From the NCBI RefSeq assembly GCF_025934275.1, contig NZ_JAICYI010000011.1, positions 1 to 61,400 of the forward strand: DNA of 61,400 nt, written 5' to 3'. How positions within the stretch are numbered: position 1 is the first letter of the stretch; each line of letters starts with the position of its first letter. The notes beneath the pieces were generated by a model. It did no database searches, had not been told where the DNA came from, and worked only from the letters and a program-made list of their open reading frames with translations. The stretch comes from Phenylobacterium sp. GTDB lineage: Bacteria; Pseudomonadota; Alphaproteobacteria; Caulobacterales; Caulobacteraceae. A program made the translations under genes and the position numbers. This document shows, in pieces, positions 25,022-33,614 of the stretch.

Positions 25022-27328
25022 ATGAACCAGCGCCTGGTGGCGGCCAACGCGGCCCTCGCGGCTGGTCAGCGCGAGGTGGCCATCGCCGAGATCATCGCGG
25101 CCATCGACGCGGATCCCGAGCAACCTGCGCAGGCCTATCGCGTCCTGATCCACCAGCTCTATCTCACGAACCAGCTGGAGAAGGGCCTCGACTGGTCGGC
25201 CAAGGCCGTGTCGCGTCATCCGAAGGACGTCGAACTCTGGAATCTACGCGGCGTGCTGCTGCGGCGGCTCCGCCGCTTCGACGAAGCGCTGGCTGCGCTG
25301 GACGAAGCCAGCCGGCTCGATCCTCGCCCGCTCGCGCCGCTCGTCAACCGCGGGAACATCTATCTCGACATGGGCGAGCCGGCGAAGGCCGAAGCCGTCT
25401 TCACCCGGCTCGTGCGGCAGGAGCCGCGCAATCCCGAGCATCAGCGTCAGATCGGACGCGCCCTTCTCGGGCAGCGCAAACGCGAGGCCGCCATCGTGCG
25501 GTTCCGCCAGGCGGTCGCCCTGCGCAAGGACTACGTCGAAGCCTGGCTCGACCTCGCCGGCGCGCTGCACGACCTGCACCGGGACAAGCTGTGCGAGGAG
25601 ACGCTCGACAAGGCGATCGCAACCCTGCCCCAGGAGGCCCGGCTGCATGAGGCCAAGGCGGTGCTGTTCCGCCGGCGCGGCGAGCTTCGGAAGGCGGAAG
25701 CCTACCTGCAGGAGATAAGGCCGAGTTTCGAAACGGCCGCCTGGCTGCACTACCAGCTCGGCGGCGTGATCACGGAATACGATCGCGAGCGCGGCAATAT
25801 CCATTTGCGGCGCGCAGTGGAACTCGACCCACACAAGCTCCTCCACCGGATGGCGCTCGTGGAAAGCCTGGAACGCACCCGCAGCGGCGACGAGGGCGCC
25901 CACATCGAGGAAGCGTATCAGATCCTGAAGGCGACCTTGGCGCAGGAGACGCTGACCGGGCCTGCCCCGCTGAAGATCGGGACTGAAGTGCTCATCCGGG
26001 TCTGCGCCTTCGACGAGTTGGATCGGCTGGGATCGTTCAGGGATGTCGGACGGCTATGGGCCGAATCCGGCCGCCACACCGCGCTCCTGAAACAGCTGGC
26101 GCGGGTGCGCACGCCGGAGGACCGGAGCGAACTCCTCGAGCAGCACCGCATCTGGGGGCGCAACACGGAGGCGGTGGCGGCCGAGCAGCCGCTGCGGCGA
26201 CCGCCGCCGCGTCCAAAGGACGGCAAGATGCGCCTCGGCTTCATGTCCTCCGACCTCAGACAGCATCCGGTGGCCTACTTCTCCCTGCCGTTGTTCGATC
26301 ACATCGATCGCGAGCGGTTCGATGTCTATTGCTACTCCTACTTCCAGGGCCAGGAAGACCGCGTGCAACGCTACATCGCCGGCCGGGTGACCGCGTTCCG
26401 GTGGAATCCCGACATCGCCGCGCGGGACGCCGCCCAGATGATCGCCGACGACCAGCTGGACATGCTGATCGAGCTCGGCGGCTCGACGCACATGAACAAG
26501 CTGGAGGTCATGGCCTGGCGGCCTGCGCCCATCCAGGCGAGCTGGCTCGGCTACCCGCATTCGGCGGGACTTTCCACCATCGACTACTTCGTCTGCGATC
26601 CGTTCAGCGCCCCCAGCCGTGGGGAGCTGCTGATCGAGAAGCCGCTGATGATGCCGCACAGCTGGCTGGCGCTCGGGCGGGTGTTCTCCGCCCACCACCC
26701 GCTGGCCGACGCGCTGCCGGAGGAGCGCAAGGGGTTCGTCACGTTCGGCACCGCCAACAATCCGCACAAATACGGCCGCGAGGTGCTCAGGACCTGGGCG
26801 CGGATCGTCGCCGCGACGCCCGATTCCCGGTTCGCCTTCATCCGGCCGGAGGGCGGAACGCCGAGCTTCCGGCAGAACATCCTGGCGGCGTTCGCCGCCG
26901 AGGGCGTCGCCGAGGAGCGGGTGATCTTCCACACCGTGCGGGGCCAGCACATGCCCTACTACAACGAGGTCGACATCACCCTGGACCCCTTCCCGCTCAC
27001 CGGCGGGACGACGACCGCGGAATCGCTGTGGATGGGGGTTCCGCTGGTGAGCCTGGTGGGCGAGGCGTTCTACGAACGCCTGAGCTATTCGATCCTGTCG
27101 AACATCGGCCTCGGCGACCTCTGCGCCGCCGATCTCGATCAGTACGCCGAGATCGCCATGCGGCTCGTCGGCGACCGCGAACGCCGGCGCGACCTCAGAA
27201 ACTCGCTTCGCGAGCGCATGCGCGAAAGCCCGCTCGGCCGCGACGCCGAGTTCGCCCGCGACTTCTACGACATGGTGGCCAAGGCCGTGGCGGACGTCCC
27301 CGCTTCCGAAGCCAAGGTTCGCGCCTAG
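25022..27328 (+). CDS. SPINDLY/OGT-type glycosyltransferase with TPR (GT41)
   Basis: The protein has 768 residues. The first 370 are TPR-like helices (for example WNLRGVLLRRLRRFDEALAAL). From about 395 the catalytic GT41 domain follows: GFMSSDLRQHPVAYF, DQLDMLIELGGSTHMN, PIQASWLGYPHSAGLSTIDY and the donor-site segment LDPFPLTGGTTTAESLWMG. GT41 enzymes add single sugars to Ser/Thr of proteins; in Caulobacter relatives a GT41 homologue glycosylates flagellin, which is my recollection and not shown here. It is soluble. It precedes the CDP-sugar operon, which is convergent, and could use its product. GAAGAAGG precedes the ATG. Confidence 0.92.
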   Translation: MNQRLVAANAALAAGQREVAIAEIIAAIDADPEQPAQAYRVLIHQLYLTNQLEKGLDWSAKAVSRHPKDVELWNLRGVLLRRLRRFDEALAALDEASRLDPRPLAPLVNRGNIYLDMGEPAKAEAVFTRLVRQEPRNPEHQRQIGRALLGQRKREAAIVRFRQAVALRKDYVEAWLDLAGALHDLHRDKLCEETLDKAIATLPQEARLHEAKAVLFRRRGELRKAEAYLQEIRPSFETAAWLHYQLGGVITEYDRERGNIHLRRAVELDPHKLLHRMALVESLERTRSGDEGAHIEEAYQILKATLAQETLTGPAPLKIGTEVLIRVCAFDELDRLGSFRDVGRLWAESGRHTALLKQLARVRTPEDRSELLEQHRIWGRNTEAVAAEQPLRRPPPRPKDGKMRLGFMSSDLRQHPVAYFSLPLFDHIDRERFDVYCYSYFQGQEDRVQRYIAGRVTAFRWNPDIAARDAAQMIADDQLDMLIELGGSTHMNKLEVMAWRPAPIQASWLGYPHSAGLSTIDYFVCDPFSAPSRGELLIEKPLMMPHSWLALGRVFSAHHPLADALPEERKGFVTFGTANNPHKYGREVLRTWARIVAATPDSRFAFIRPEGGTPSFRQNILAAFAAEGVAEERVIFHTVRGQHMPYYNEVDITLDPFPLTGGTTTAESLWMGVPLVSLVGEAFYERLSYSILSNIGLGDLCAADLDQYAEIAMRLVGDRERRRDLRNSLRERMRESPLGRDAEFARDFYDMVAKAVADVPASEAKVRA

Positions 27329-27978
27329 AGCCGGAAGTATTCCTGGAGGAGGCCGTCGGGCCGCGGCCGGAAGACGAGGTCGCCCGGACCGCCTGAGAAA
27401 ACCATCGAGCCTTTCGGCGTGCGCTTGTTGATCACGCTGACGCCTTGGCTGACCACGCAGTCGTCGTCCACCACCGAGCGCCCGATCACGGCGGAATTCG
27501 GATAGAGCACCACACGCTCGCCAATCACCGGGATCTGGTCCTTGTGCCGACCGACCGTGGAGTTCTGGTAGAGCACGAGGTGGTTGCCGTAGGTCGCCTT
27601 GGCCAGGACGATGCCGACGCTGTGGCCGATGTAGAACACCTCGGGCATGGCGATTTCGTAGAACAGGTCGATGCCGTTCAGCGCCTTGTTCATCAGGAAC
27701 AGGCGTGTCGCAGCCGCCGCGTCGCCGGATCGCTTCCAGATGGTGTTGCCCAGGAAGTACAAATAGATGCAGTGCTGGGAGGATTGCAGCACGTTGAACT
27801 CGTCGGGCCGCCACGGCGCGCAGGCGTTGATGCAGCGGTGCAGCCGCTCCAAGGCTTCGTCGAGATGCGCTTCCACCGCGGCTCGGAACGCGGCCTCTCG
27901 CCCATCGGGAACGACGGCGGCGCATTGGGCGGTCGTATAGGCCACCAGGCTTTCGCGGCTATGGTCGAGCAGCTTCAC
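27325..27978 (-). CDS. Serine-acetyltransferase-like left-handed beta-helix acetyltransferase
   Basis: The protein has 217 residues. An all-helical N-terminal half is followed by hexapeptide repeats (VLAKATYGNHLVLYQNSTVG, VIGERVVLYPNSAVIG, VVDDDCVVSQGVSVI). The overall layout resembles CysE, but its place as the last gene of a sugar operon, overlapping the SDR gene by 4 bp, makes sugar O-acetylation (or acetylation of an amino-sugar precursor) more likely than cysteine synthesis. This is inference. Donor is expected to be acetyl-CoA. Confidence 0.75.
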   Translation of the reverse strand: MKLLDHSRESLVAYTTAQCAAVVPDGREAAFRAAVEAHLDEALERLHRCINACAPWRPDEFNVLQSSQHCIYLYFLGNTIWKRSGDAAAATRLFLMNKALNGIDLFYEIAMPEVFYIGHSVGIVLAKATYGNHLVLYQNSTVGRHKDQIPVIGERVVLYPNSAVIGRSVVDDDCVVSQGVSVINKRTPKGSMVFSGGPGDLVFRPRPDGLLQEYFRL

Positions 27979-28784
27979 CGCTTCAGGCCCTCCAGATAGG
28001 CGCGGACCCTATCCTTCACCGGGCGGGGGTTGACGCCAAGCGCCCGGAGCCGAGCCACCGCGAGATTGGGCGGCGTGGGCGGCGCCGCATCGTCCGCAAA
28101 ACTCACGCGCCAGCCGCATGCCTCGAACACCTGGGCGATCTCGCGATTGATGGCGAGCTCCCCGCTGGCCACGTTGTAGATGGCGCTCTCCGGCACATCC
28201 GCGATTGCGATGAGAGCGTCTGTGACGTCGTCCAGGTGGATGTAGTCGCGGGCCATGTGCGGGCTCGATTGCAGCGTGATCGCCCGCTCGCTCGCCGCCC
28301 GGATCAGCCATTGGGACAGGAAGCCCGGCGCGCCCGGCTCCCAGTCGTAGACGTTGGCCAGTCGCGCGACCGCGCCCCGCCCTCCGGCGCGGGTCATGAC
28401 GAGATTTTCGCCGAGCGCCTTGGAGAGATCGTAAAGCCTGCGCGGGTCCGTTGGGTCGAGCAGCAGAGGTTCGGCCTCCGAGGCGTCCGCGTTTGGCAGG
28501 CCGTCGTAGAGTCGCGTCGAGGACAGATAGAGGATCTTATCGAAGCGGCCGGCTTCCAATAGTCGGCTTACGAGGGTGACGTGCGCCTCGACCGTCTCGA
28601 ACGGCCGGCGGTCGTAGTCGGCGGTGAGCCCGGCGCAATAGAACACCACGCCCAGGTCGCGCTCCAGGAGCTCCAGCTCATGCTTCGCCGGGGCGTAGAC
28701 ATCCCAGGCGTTCGCCTCCAGCCGCGCCCGCAGCCGCCGGCCGACGAACCCCGACGCGCCGACGATGGTGGCCCGCCTCTGCAA
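27975..28784 (-). CDS. NAD(P)-dependent epimerase/dehydratase-family (SDR) sugar reductase candidate
   Basis: This is a 269-residue extended-SDR protein. The nucleotide-binding GASGFVG motif starts at residue 8, and the catalytic YxxxK is present as YDLSK, with the serine in LYLSSTRLYDG. In the operon that builds CDP-4-keto-6-deoxyglucose it is the natural candidate for reducing the 4-keto group to finish the sugar; epimerisation is the alternative. It overlaps the acetyltransferase gene by ATGA, and starts 6 bp after the FkbM gene. Confidence 0.85.
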   Translation of the reverse strand: MQRRATIVGASGFVGRRLRARLEANAWDVYAPAKHELELLERDLGVVFYCAGLTADYDRRPFETVEAHVTLVSRLLEAGRFDKILYLSSTRLYDGLPNADASEAEPLLLDPTDPRRLYDLSKALGENLVMTRAGGRGAVARLANVYDWEPGAPGFLSQWLIRAASERAITLQSSPHMARDYIHLDDVTDALIAIADVPESAIYNVASGELAINREIAQVFEACGWRVSFADDAAPPTPPNLAVARLRALGVNPRPVKDRVRAYLEGLKR

Positions 28785-28790
28785 TGTCGC

Positions 28791-29852
28791 TCAGAGCCCC
28801 CCGACCGGATGGTGCAGCTTCGGGTCCCTGTGGCGCAGGTACTTGGGCGAGACGCCGCGCACGATCGCGTAGTCCGGGCCCTGGAACATCCCGGCATCCT
28901 TCACCGCCACCATGTTGAAGCCGTGAGGCGGCCCCTCGAGATGGACGGCGTCGACCGGGATCAGCTCGATCGGCTTGCCGGCGAGATCGTAGTTCGAATT
29001 GAAGTCGCGCAGGGCGAAGACGGTGTAGCCGTGCGCGGTCAGCAGCTTAACGATCTGGGTGTTCCCCAGCCCGTTCGACCAGTCGACGTAGTTCCGATGC
29101 ACCTCGAAGAGGATGTCGGGCGCATCGCCCGTCGGCCTGGCAAGGAACGGCTCAGCTCCGGTGAGCGCGCCCAGCTCGGCGCCTTCGATGTCGACGACAA
29201 TGAGGTCCAGCCGATCGACGCCCGCCGCAGCCAGATAGTCGGCGATGGTCACCGTCGTGAAGGCTTCCTCCTCGTTCGCGGCCGGCTCGGCCGTGGCGAA
29301 GCTGTCGTAGCCCACGAGCTTGAGGCTGGCGCCTGAATCCGACCATAGGCCCTCGGGCCGCGCGCGGATGTTGGTGAGTCCGTTGATCTCGGCGTTCCGC
29401 TGCAGCATGGCCCGTTGCTGGGGATTCGGCTCGAATGCGTGCACCATCCCGCCTCGCGCGGCGATCTCGCGCGCGATCAGGATGGCGTGGTCCCCGAAGT
29501 AGGCGCCGCCGATCACCACCTGCTGCGCGCGCCGGGCGAGCTTGACCAGGAGACGGCTGGTCTGCGGCTCCCAGGCATGATCCGGCGTCTCGGGGACCGA
29601 CATGACGAAGTCGCGGGCGATCTTGGAGCGATAGAGGAACTCGAAGGCGACGCCGTTGGACAGCGCCTTGCGCACCACCTGGTCGTCATCGAAGAGCGCG
29701 TCGACGAGCGGCCCGGTGATCTCCTCGCGCACGTCGACGCCTGGGGCTTCGATCTCCGCCTCGAACGCGACCAGCTGCCGGATGAAGGCCTTGCGCCATT
29801 CTCCGTTCGACGCGATGCGGGCGAGCGCCACGAGCGCCCTGTCGTCAGTCAT
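28791..29852 (-). CDS. FkbM-family SAM-dependent O-methyltransferase
   Basis: The protein has 353 residues. The N-terminal 110 residues are helical and of unknown role. The Rossmann domain follows with VVIGGAYFGDHAILIA and AFEPNPQQRAML (SAM-binding acidic residue in FEP), NGLTNIRA and LDLIVVDIEGAE. FkbM enzymes often methylate sugar hydroxyls; in this operon a 2-O or 3-O methylation of the CDP-sugar or of the finished glycan is likely. It follows the RmlC-like gene with a 52 bp gap. Confidence 0.87.
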   Translation of the reverse strand: MTDDRALVALARIASNGEWRKAFIRQLVAFEAEIEAPGVDVREEITGPLVDALFDDDQVVRKALSNGVAFEFLYRSKIARDFVMSVPETPDHAWEPQTSRLLVKLARRAQQVVIGGAYFGDHAILIAREIAARGGMVHAFEPNPQQRAMLQRNAEINGLTNIRARPEGLWSDSGASLKLVGYDSFATAEPAANEEEAFTTVTIADYLAAAGVDRLDLIVVDIEGAELGALTGAEPFLARPTGDAPDILFEVHRNYVDWSNGLGNTQIVKLLTAHGYTVFALRDFNSNYDLAGKPIELIPVDAVHLEGPPHGFNMVAVKDAGMFQGPDYAIVRGVSPKYLRHRDPKLHHPVGGL

Positions 29853-29904
29853 AACCTGCCTGTCCTCATGCAGCGGGCCTCTCTAACAGATCGCGCGGCG
29901 GGCC

Positions 29905-30435
29905 TCAGCCTTGGTGATTTGGGTAGCCCGCGTCGCGCTCGGAGATGACCTCCGGTTCGGTCGGCCAACCTATGGCGAAGGCCGGATCGTCCCACCGAAC
30001 GCCGGCTTCGTGCCCGGGCTCGAACCTTGGCGCGATCTGATAGAGCACGTCGGAATCCGGTTCGAGCGTGAGGAATCCGTGGGCCACGCCCTCCGGAATC
30101 AGCAGGGCGCGGGCGTTCGACGCCGAAAGCTCGGCGGCGCTCCAGAGGCGGTAGGTCGGGCTCTCCGGCCGCAGGTCCAGCGCGACGTCGAAAATGCGGC
30201 CCCGGACGCAACGCACGAGCTTGGTCTCGCCGTGCGGACGTTCCTGGTAATGCATGCCGCGCAGGGTCAGCGCGCGCGGGTTGCGCGAGAGGCTCGTCTG
30301 GACGGGCTCGAAGGGGCAGCCGGCGGCGGCGAATTCGTCCGGACAATGCAGCCGCTCAAACGCGCCGCGCGCGTCGAAACGCGGCTCTATCTCGATCACC
30401 ACCACGCCTTCGATCTCGGCCTCGGCGAACCGCAT
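29905..30435 (-). CDS. RmlC-like (dTDP-4-dehydrorhamnose 3,5-epimerase family) sugar epimerase
   Basis: This is a 176-residue cupin. Family motifs are QTSLSRNPRALTLRGMHYQ with the active-site histidine in MHYQ, LVRCVRGRIFDVALDLRPES, PEGVAHGFLTLEP and GVRWDDPAFAIGWP. It probably epimerises C5 (or C3 and C5) of the CDP-4-keto-6-deoxy sugar made upstream, although the founding family uses dTDP sugars. The ATG overlaps the stop of the upstream methyltransferase gene by one base (TGATG). No dTDP-glucose genes (rmlA, B, D) are present, which argues for the CDP route. Confidence 0.87.
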   Translation of the reverse strand: MRFAEAEIEGVVVIEIEPRFDARGAFERLHCPDEFAAAGCPFEPVQTSLSRNPRALTLRGMHYQERPHGETKLVRCVRGRIFDVALDLRPESPTYRLWSAAELSASNARALLIPEGVAHGFLTLEPDSDVLYQIAPRFEPGHEAGVRWDDPAFAIGWPTEPEVISERDAGYPNHQG

Positions 30436-31676
30436 CAGGACAGCACCCGCACCTGTGGTGAGGCCATGACGAAGCGGCCGCCCCACTCCCGGATGTGGGC
30501 GTGCTGGCCGACGATCTCCTCCTGCAGGTTCCAGGGGAGGATCAGGAGGTAGTCCGGCCGGACCTCGCGCAGGGCGCGGGGACTGCGGACCGGGATATGG
30601 CTTCCCGGCAGGAAGCGGTCCTGCTTGGCCGGACTTACGTCGAAGGCGCAGACCACGTCTGCGCTGGTGGTCCCGCAGTAATTCAGGAAGGTGTTCCCCT
30701 TTGCCGCAGCCCCATAGGCCGCTACGCACCGGCCCTCGCCCCTCGCGGTCGCCAGGAAGGCGCGGAAGTCCTCGCGCACCGCCTCCACCCGCGGCGTGAA
30801 GCCCCGGTAGGTTGCGATCCGATCGAGCCCGGCGGCCGCCTCGTCGGCGCGCAGGCGCCGAAGGGCGTCGGTCTCCGCACGCCCGGAGCCCATGTGGCAG
30901 ACGAAGAGCCGAAGCGAGCCCCCGTGCGTCGCGAGCCGCTCCACGTCGAAGGGGCGCAAGCCGTTCGCCCGCAGCACCTGCTCGCCGACAAGCAGTGACA
31001 GATACGAAAAATGTTCGTGGTAGATGGTGTCGAACTGCACCTTCTCGATCAGGTTCAAGAGGTGCGGGAACTCGAAGGTGAGCACGCCCTCGTCCTTCAG
31101 CACGTGCCGGAAACCCGCCACGAAGTCGGCGATGTCCGGCACGTGGGCGAGCACGTTGTTGGCCGCCATGAGATCGGCGCGGACGCCGCGGGCCGCAAGC
31201 TCGCAGCCGCTCCTGTCGTTGAAGAACATGACTTCGGTCGGCACGCCGCGGGCGCGCGCGGCCTCGGCGGTGTTCGCCGCAGGCTCGATCCCGAGCACAG
31301 GGATGTCTGTGGCCGCGAAGTGCTGCAACAGGTAGCCGTCATTGCTGGCGACTTCGACGACCAGCGAGTCCGGACCAAGCCCGAAGCGCGTGATCATCGC
31401 CTGCGCATAGCGCCGGGCATGCTCCACCCAGCTCGACGCGTGCGACGAGAAGTACGCGTAGCCCGCGTCGAAGATCGCCTGCGGGGGAACTGCGTCGTCC
31501 GCCTGCACCAGGAAGCAGCGGTCGCAGACGCGCACGTGCAGCGGATAGCTCTGCTCGCGTCCGGAGGCGAGCTCATCGGCGGTGAGATAGCTGTTGGCCA
31601 GCGGCTGACGGCCGAGGTCGAGGAAGGTGTGCGTCAGGGGGGCGCGGCAGAAGCGGCAGAGCGGAGCCTCGGTCAT
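30435..31676 (-). CDS. TylCIII/NovU-type sugar C-methyltransferase
   Basis: The protein has about 413 residues in three parts. An N-terminal zinc-binding module has CRFC near residue 6 and CDRC near residue 50. A SAM-binding Rossmann domain includes VVEVASNDGYLLQHF and GIEPAANTAEAARARGV. A C-terminal C-methyltransferase domain includes AYGAAAKGNTFLNYCG and ends with ILPWNLQEEI. The architecture matches sugar C-methyltransferases that act beside a keto group (C3 in TylCIII, C5 in NovU). It therefore suggests a C-branched 6-deoxysugar. The start at 31676 overlaps the RfbG stop by 4 bp. Confidence 0.9.
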   Translation of the reverse strand: MTEAPLCRFCRAPLTHTFLDLGRQPLANSYLTADELASGREQSYPLHVRVCDRCFLVQADDAVPPQAIFDAGYAYFSSHASSWVEHARRYAQAMITRFGLGPDSLVVEVASNDGYLLQHFAATDIPVLGIEPAANTAEAARARGVPTEVMFFNDRSGCELAARGVRADLMAANNVLAHVPDIADFVAGFRHVLKDEGVLTFEFPHLLNLIEKVQFDTIYHEHFSYLSLLVGEQVLRANGLRPFDVERLATHGGSLRLFVCHMGSGRAETDALRRLRADEAAAGLDRIATYRGFTPRVEAVREDFRAFLATARGEGRCVAAYGAAAKGNTFLNYCGTTSADVVCAFDVSPAKQDRFLPGSHIPVRSPRALREVRPDYLLILPWNLQEEIVGQHAHIREWGGRFVMASPQVRVLS

Positions 31677-32734
31677 CGGCCGGCCTCGTAGCCCTCGATC
31701 TGCTCGCGACACAGGGCGAGCGCGCGCTCCCCCGCCGCTTCGCGGCGGTACCAGTCCGTGGTCAGGGCGACCGCCGCATGGACGTCGAGCCGAGCCTCGA
31801 AACCCAGGGCCTCCTTGGCCAGGCTGGGGTCTATGGCCAGCGACGTCGCCTCCAAGGAGCCCGGATCCGCCTCATGTCGCCAGGGCTGGCCGCCGAGCGC
31901 CTCCACGGCACGGGTCGCGAGCTCGCCCACCGACACCGGCCGGCCGCCTGAACGCGGTCCGAAATTGAGCGCACGCGGCGTGCGCGCGTCGGTGGCCAGC
32001 GCCTGCAGATGGGCGAAGTAGCCGGCCAGGCAGTCGAGCACATGTTGCCAGGGCCGGGTGGCCCCCGGGTGGCGCAGCCGGACCGCCTCGCCGGCGCGCG
32101 CGGCCCTGACGACGTCAGCCACGATCCGGTCGCGCGCGAAGTCGCCGCCGCCGATCACATTGCCGCCGCGGGCGGTGGCGAGGCGCACGCCGACCGGCTC
32201 GAAGTAGCTCTGGGCGAAGCTCTGCACGACGATCTCGGTCGCCGCCTTCGACGCCGAATAGGGATCTTTACCGCCCAGCGGATCGGTCTCGGCGAAGGCG
32301 CGGTCCTCGCCGGCGTTGGCGTAGACCTTGTCGGAGGTGACCACGAGCGCCGCCCTGAGGGCGTTCTGCGCGCGCAACGCCTGCAGCAGATGAGCGGTTC
32401 CCATGACGTTCGACGCGAAGGTTCCGATCGGATCCTCGACGGCGGCGCGCACGATCGGCTGAGCCGCCAGGTGCAGTACGAGATCGAAACCGCGCCCCTG
32501 CAACGCCGCCTCGACTGCGGCGCGGTCGCGAAGGTCGACGAGGAGCGAATCCACCAGGCTCGCGACGCCAGCGAGCTCGAACAGGCTTGGAGTCTGGTCC
32601 GGGGCGAGCGCCAGACCGGTGACCTCCGCGCCGGCGTCGGCGAGCCAGATCGCGGCCCAGCCGCCCTTGAATCCGGTATGGCCGGTGAGCAGGACCCGCT
32701 TGCCGCGCCAGAAGCTGCGGTCTACCGCCGCCAC
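31673..32734 (-). CDS. rfbG: CDP-glucose 4,6-dehydratase RfbG
   Basis: RfbG converts CDP-glucose to CDP-4-keto-6-deoxyglucose. It is an extended SDR of about 353 residues. FWRGKRVLLTGHTGFKGGW at the N-terminus is the hallmark. LHLAAQPIVRAAVEDP, VTSDKVYAN and the catalytic YSASKAATE follow, then RGGNVIGGGDFARDRIVAD. The GTG at 32734 gives the usual spacing to FWRGK; a GTG at 32755 is the alternative. Either start overlaps the 3' end of rfbF. It belongs to the leftward CDP-sugar operon. Confidence 0.95.
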   Translation of the reverse strand: MAAVDRSFWRGKRVLLTGHTGFKGGWAAIWLADAGAEVTGLALAPDQTPSLFELAGVASLVDSLLVDLRDRAAVEAALQGRGFDLVLHLAAQPIVRAAVEDPIGTFASNVMGTAHLLQALRAQNALRAALVVTSDKVYANAGEDRAFAETDPLGGKDPYSASKAATEIVVQSFAQSYFEPVGVRLATARGGNVIGGGDFARDRIVADVVRAARAGEAVRLRHPGATRPWQHVLDCLAGYFAHLQALATDARTPRALNFGPRSGGRPVSVGELATRAVEALGGQPWRHEADPGSLEATSLAIDPSLAKEALGFEARLDVHAAVALTTDWYRREAAGERALALCREQIEGYEAGR

Positions 32735-33489
32735 GGCGCTTCGCCGGACGCCCACAGGGCTTCGAGGTGATTCTTGTCGCGAAGCGTGTCCATCGCCGCC
32801 CAGAAGCCCTCGTGCGGGAAGGCCATGAGCTCGCCGTCGCGCGCGAGGCTCTCCAGGGGCGCGAGCTCGAACGGCGTTTCGTCCCCGGCGATGCGCGCGA
32901 CCACCTTCGGCTGCAGCACGAAGAAGCCGCCGTTGATCAGCGCATTGTCGCCGGGCGGCTTCTCCGTGAACCGCTGCACGACGCGGTCCTTGACGTCCAG
33001 CGCCCCATAGCGGCCCGGCGGCGCCACGGCCGTCACAGTGGCTTCCCTGCCATGCGAGCGGTGGAAGGCGGCGAGCGCCTGGAGGTCCACGTCGGACAAT
33101 CCGTCGCCGTAGGTCAGGAAGAAGGGCTCGTCCGGGTCGAGGAACTTGGCGACCCGCTTGAGCCGACCGCCGGTCATGGTCTCATCGCCGGTGTCGACCA
33201 GGGTGACACGCCACGGCTCGTGGTTGGTGGCATGGTATTCGAGCCGCCCCGATCCCAGGTCCACCGTCAGGTCGGCGTTGTGCAGGACGTAGTTGGCGAA
33301 GTACTCCTTGATGACATAGCCCCGGTAGCCAAGGCAGATGATGAAGTCGTCGAATCCGGCGTGCGAGAACAGCTTCATGATGTGCCAAAGGATCGGCCGC
33401 CCGCCGATCTCGATCATCGGCTTGGGTTTGAGGTGGCTTTCTTCCGAAATCCGTGTGCCGAGCCCGCCGGCCAGGATGACTGTCTTCAT
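32722..33489 (-). CDS. rfbF: Glucose-1-phosphate cytidylyltransferase RfbF
   Basis: RfbF makes CDP-glucose from CTP and glucose-1-phosphate. The 255-residue protein begins MKTVILAGGLGTRISEESHL, with the nucleotidyltransferase GG..TR loop and KPKPMIEIGGRPILWHIM. FLTYGDGLSDVD carries the metal-binding aspartate and TEKPPGDNALINGGFFV the product site. It is the first gene of the leftward CDP-sugar operon; the divergent sulfotransferase starts 126 bp away. The ORF extends upstream, but only this ATG gives the conserved N-terminus. Confidence 0.96.
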   Translation of the reverse strand: MKTVILAGGLGTRISEESHLKPKPMIEIGGRPILWHIMKLFSHAGFDDFIICLGYRGYVIKEYFANYVLHNADLTVDLGSGRLEYHATNHEPWRVTLVDTGDETMTGGRLKRVAKFLDPDEPFFLTYGDGLSDVDLQALAAFHRSHGREATVTAVAPPGRYGALDVKDRVVQRFTEKPPGDNALINGGFFVLQPKVVARIAGDETPFELAPLESLARDGELMAFPHEGFWAAMDTLRDKNHLEALWASGEAPWRR

Positions 33490-33614
33490 TGAACGCCCGC
33501 TGAGGCTCCGCCCGCCGTCGCTCCTCTTATCGCGTCCCGGAAGGGGGATGAAGCGACTTCGGCGCCGCGCCTTGCGTCTCTTGTCGGACGCTCCAGGTTC
33601 GGTCATCTGACCCC

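Noticed and set aside
27325..33489. Classical 3,6-dideoxyhexose (rfbFGH) pathway
   Set aside because: No RfbH-type 3-dehydrase is found; a C-methyltransferase takes its place.
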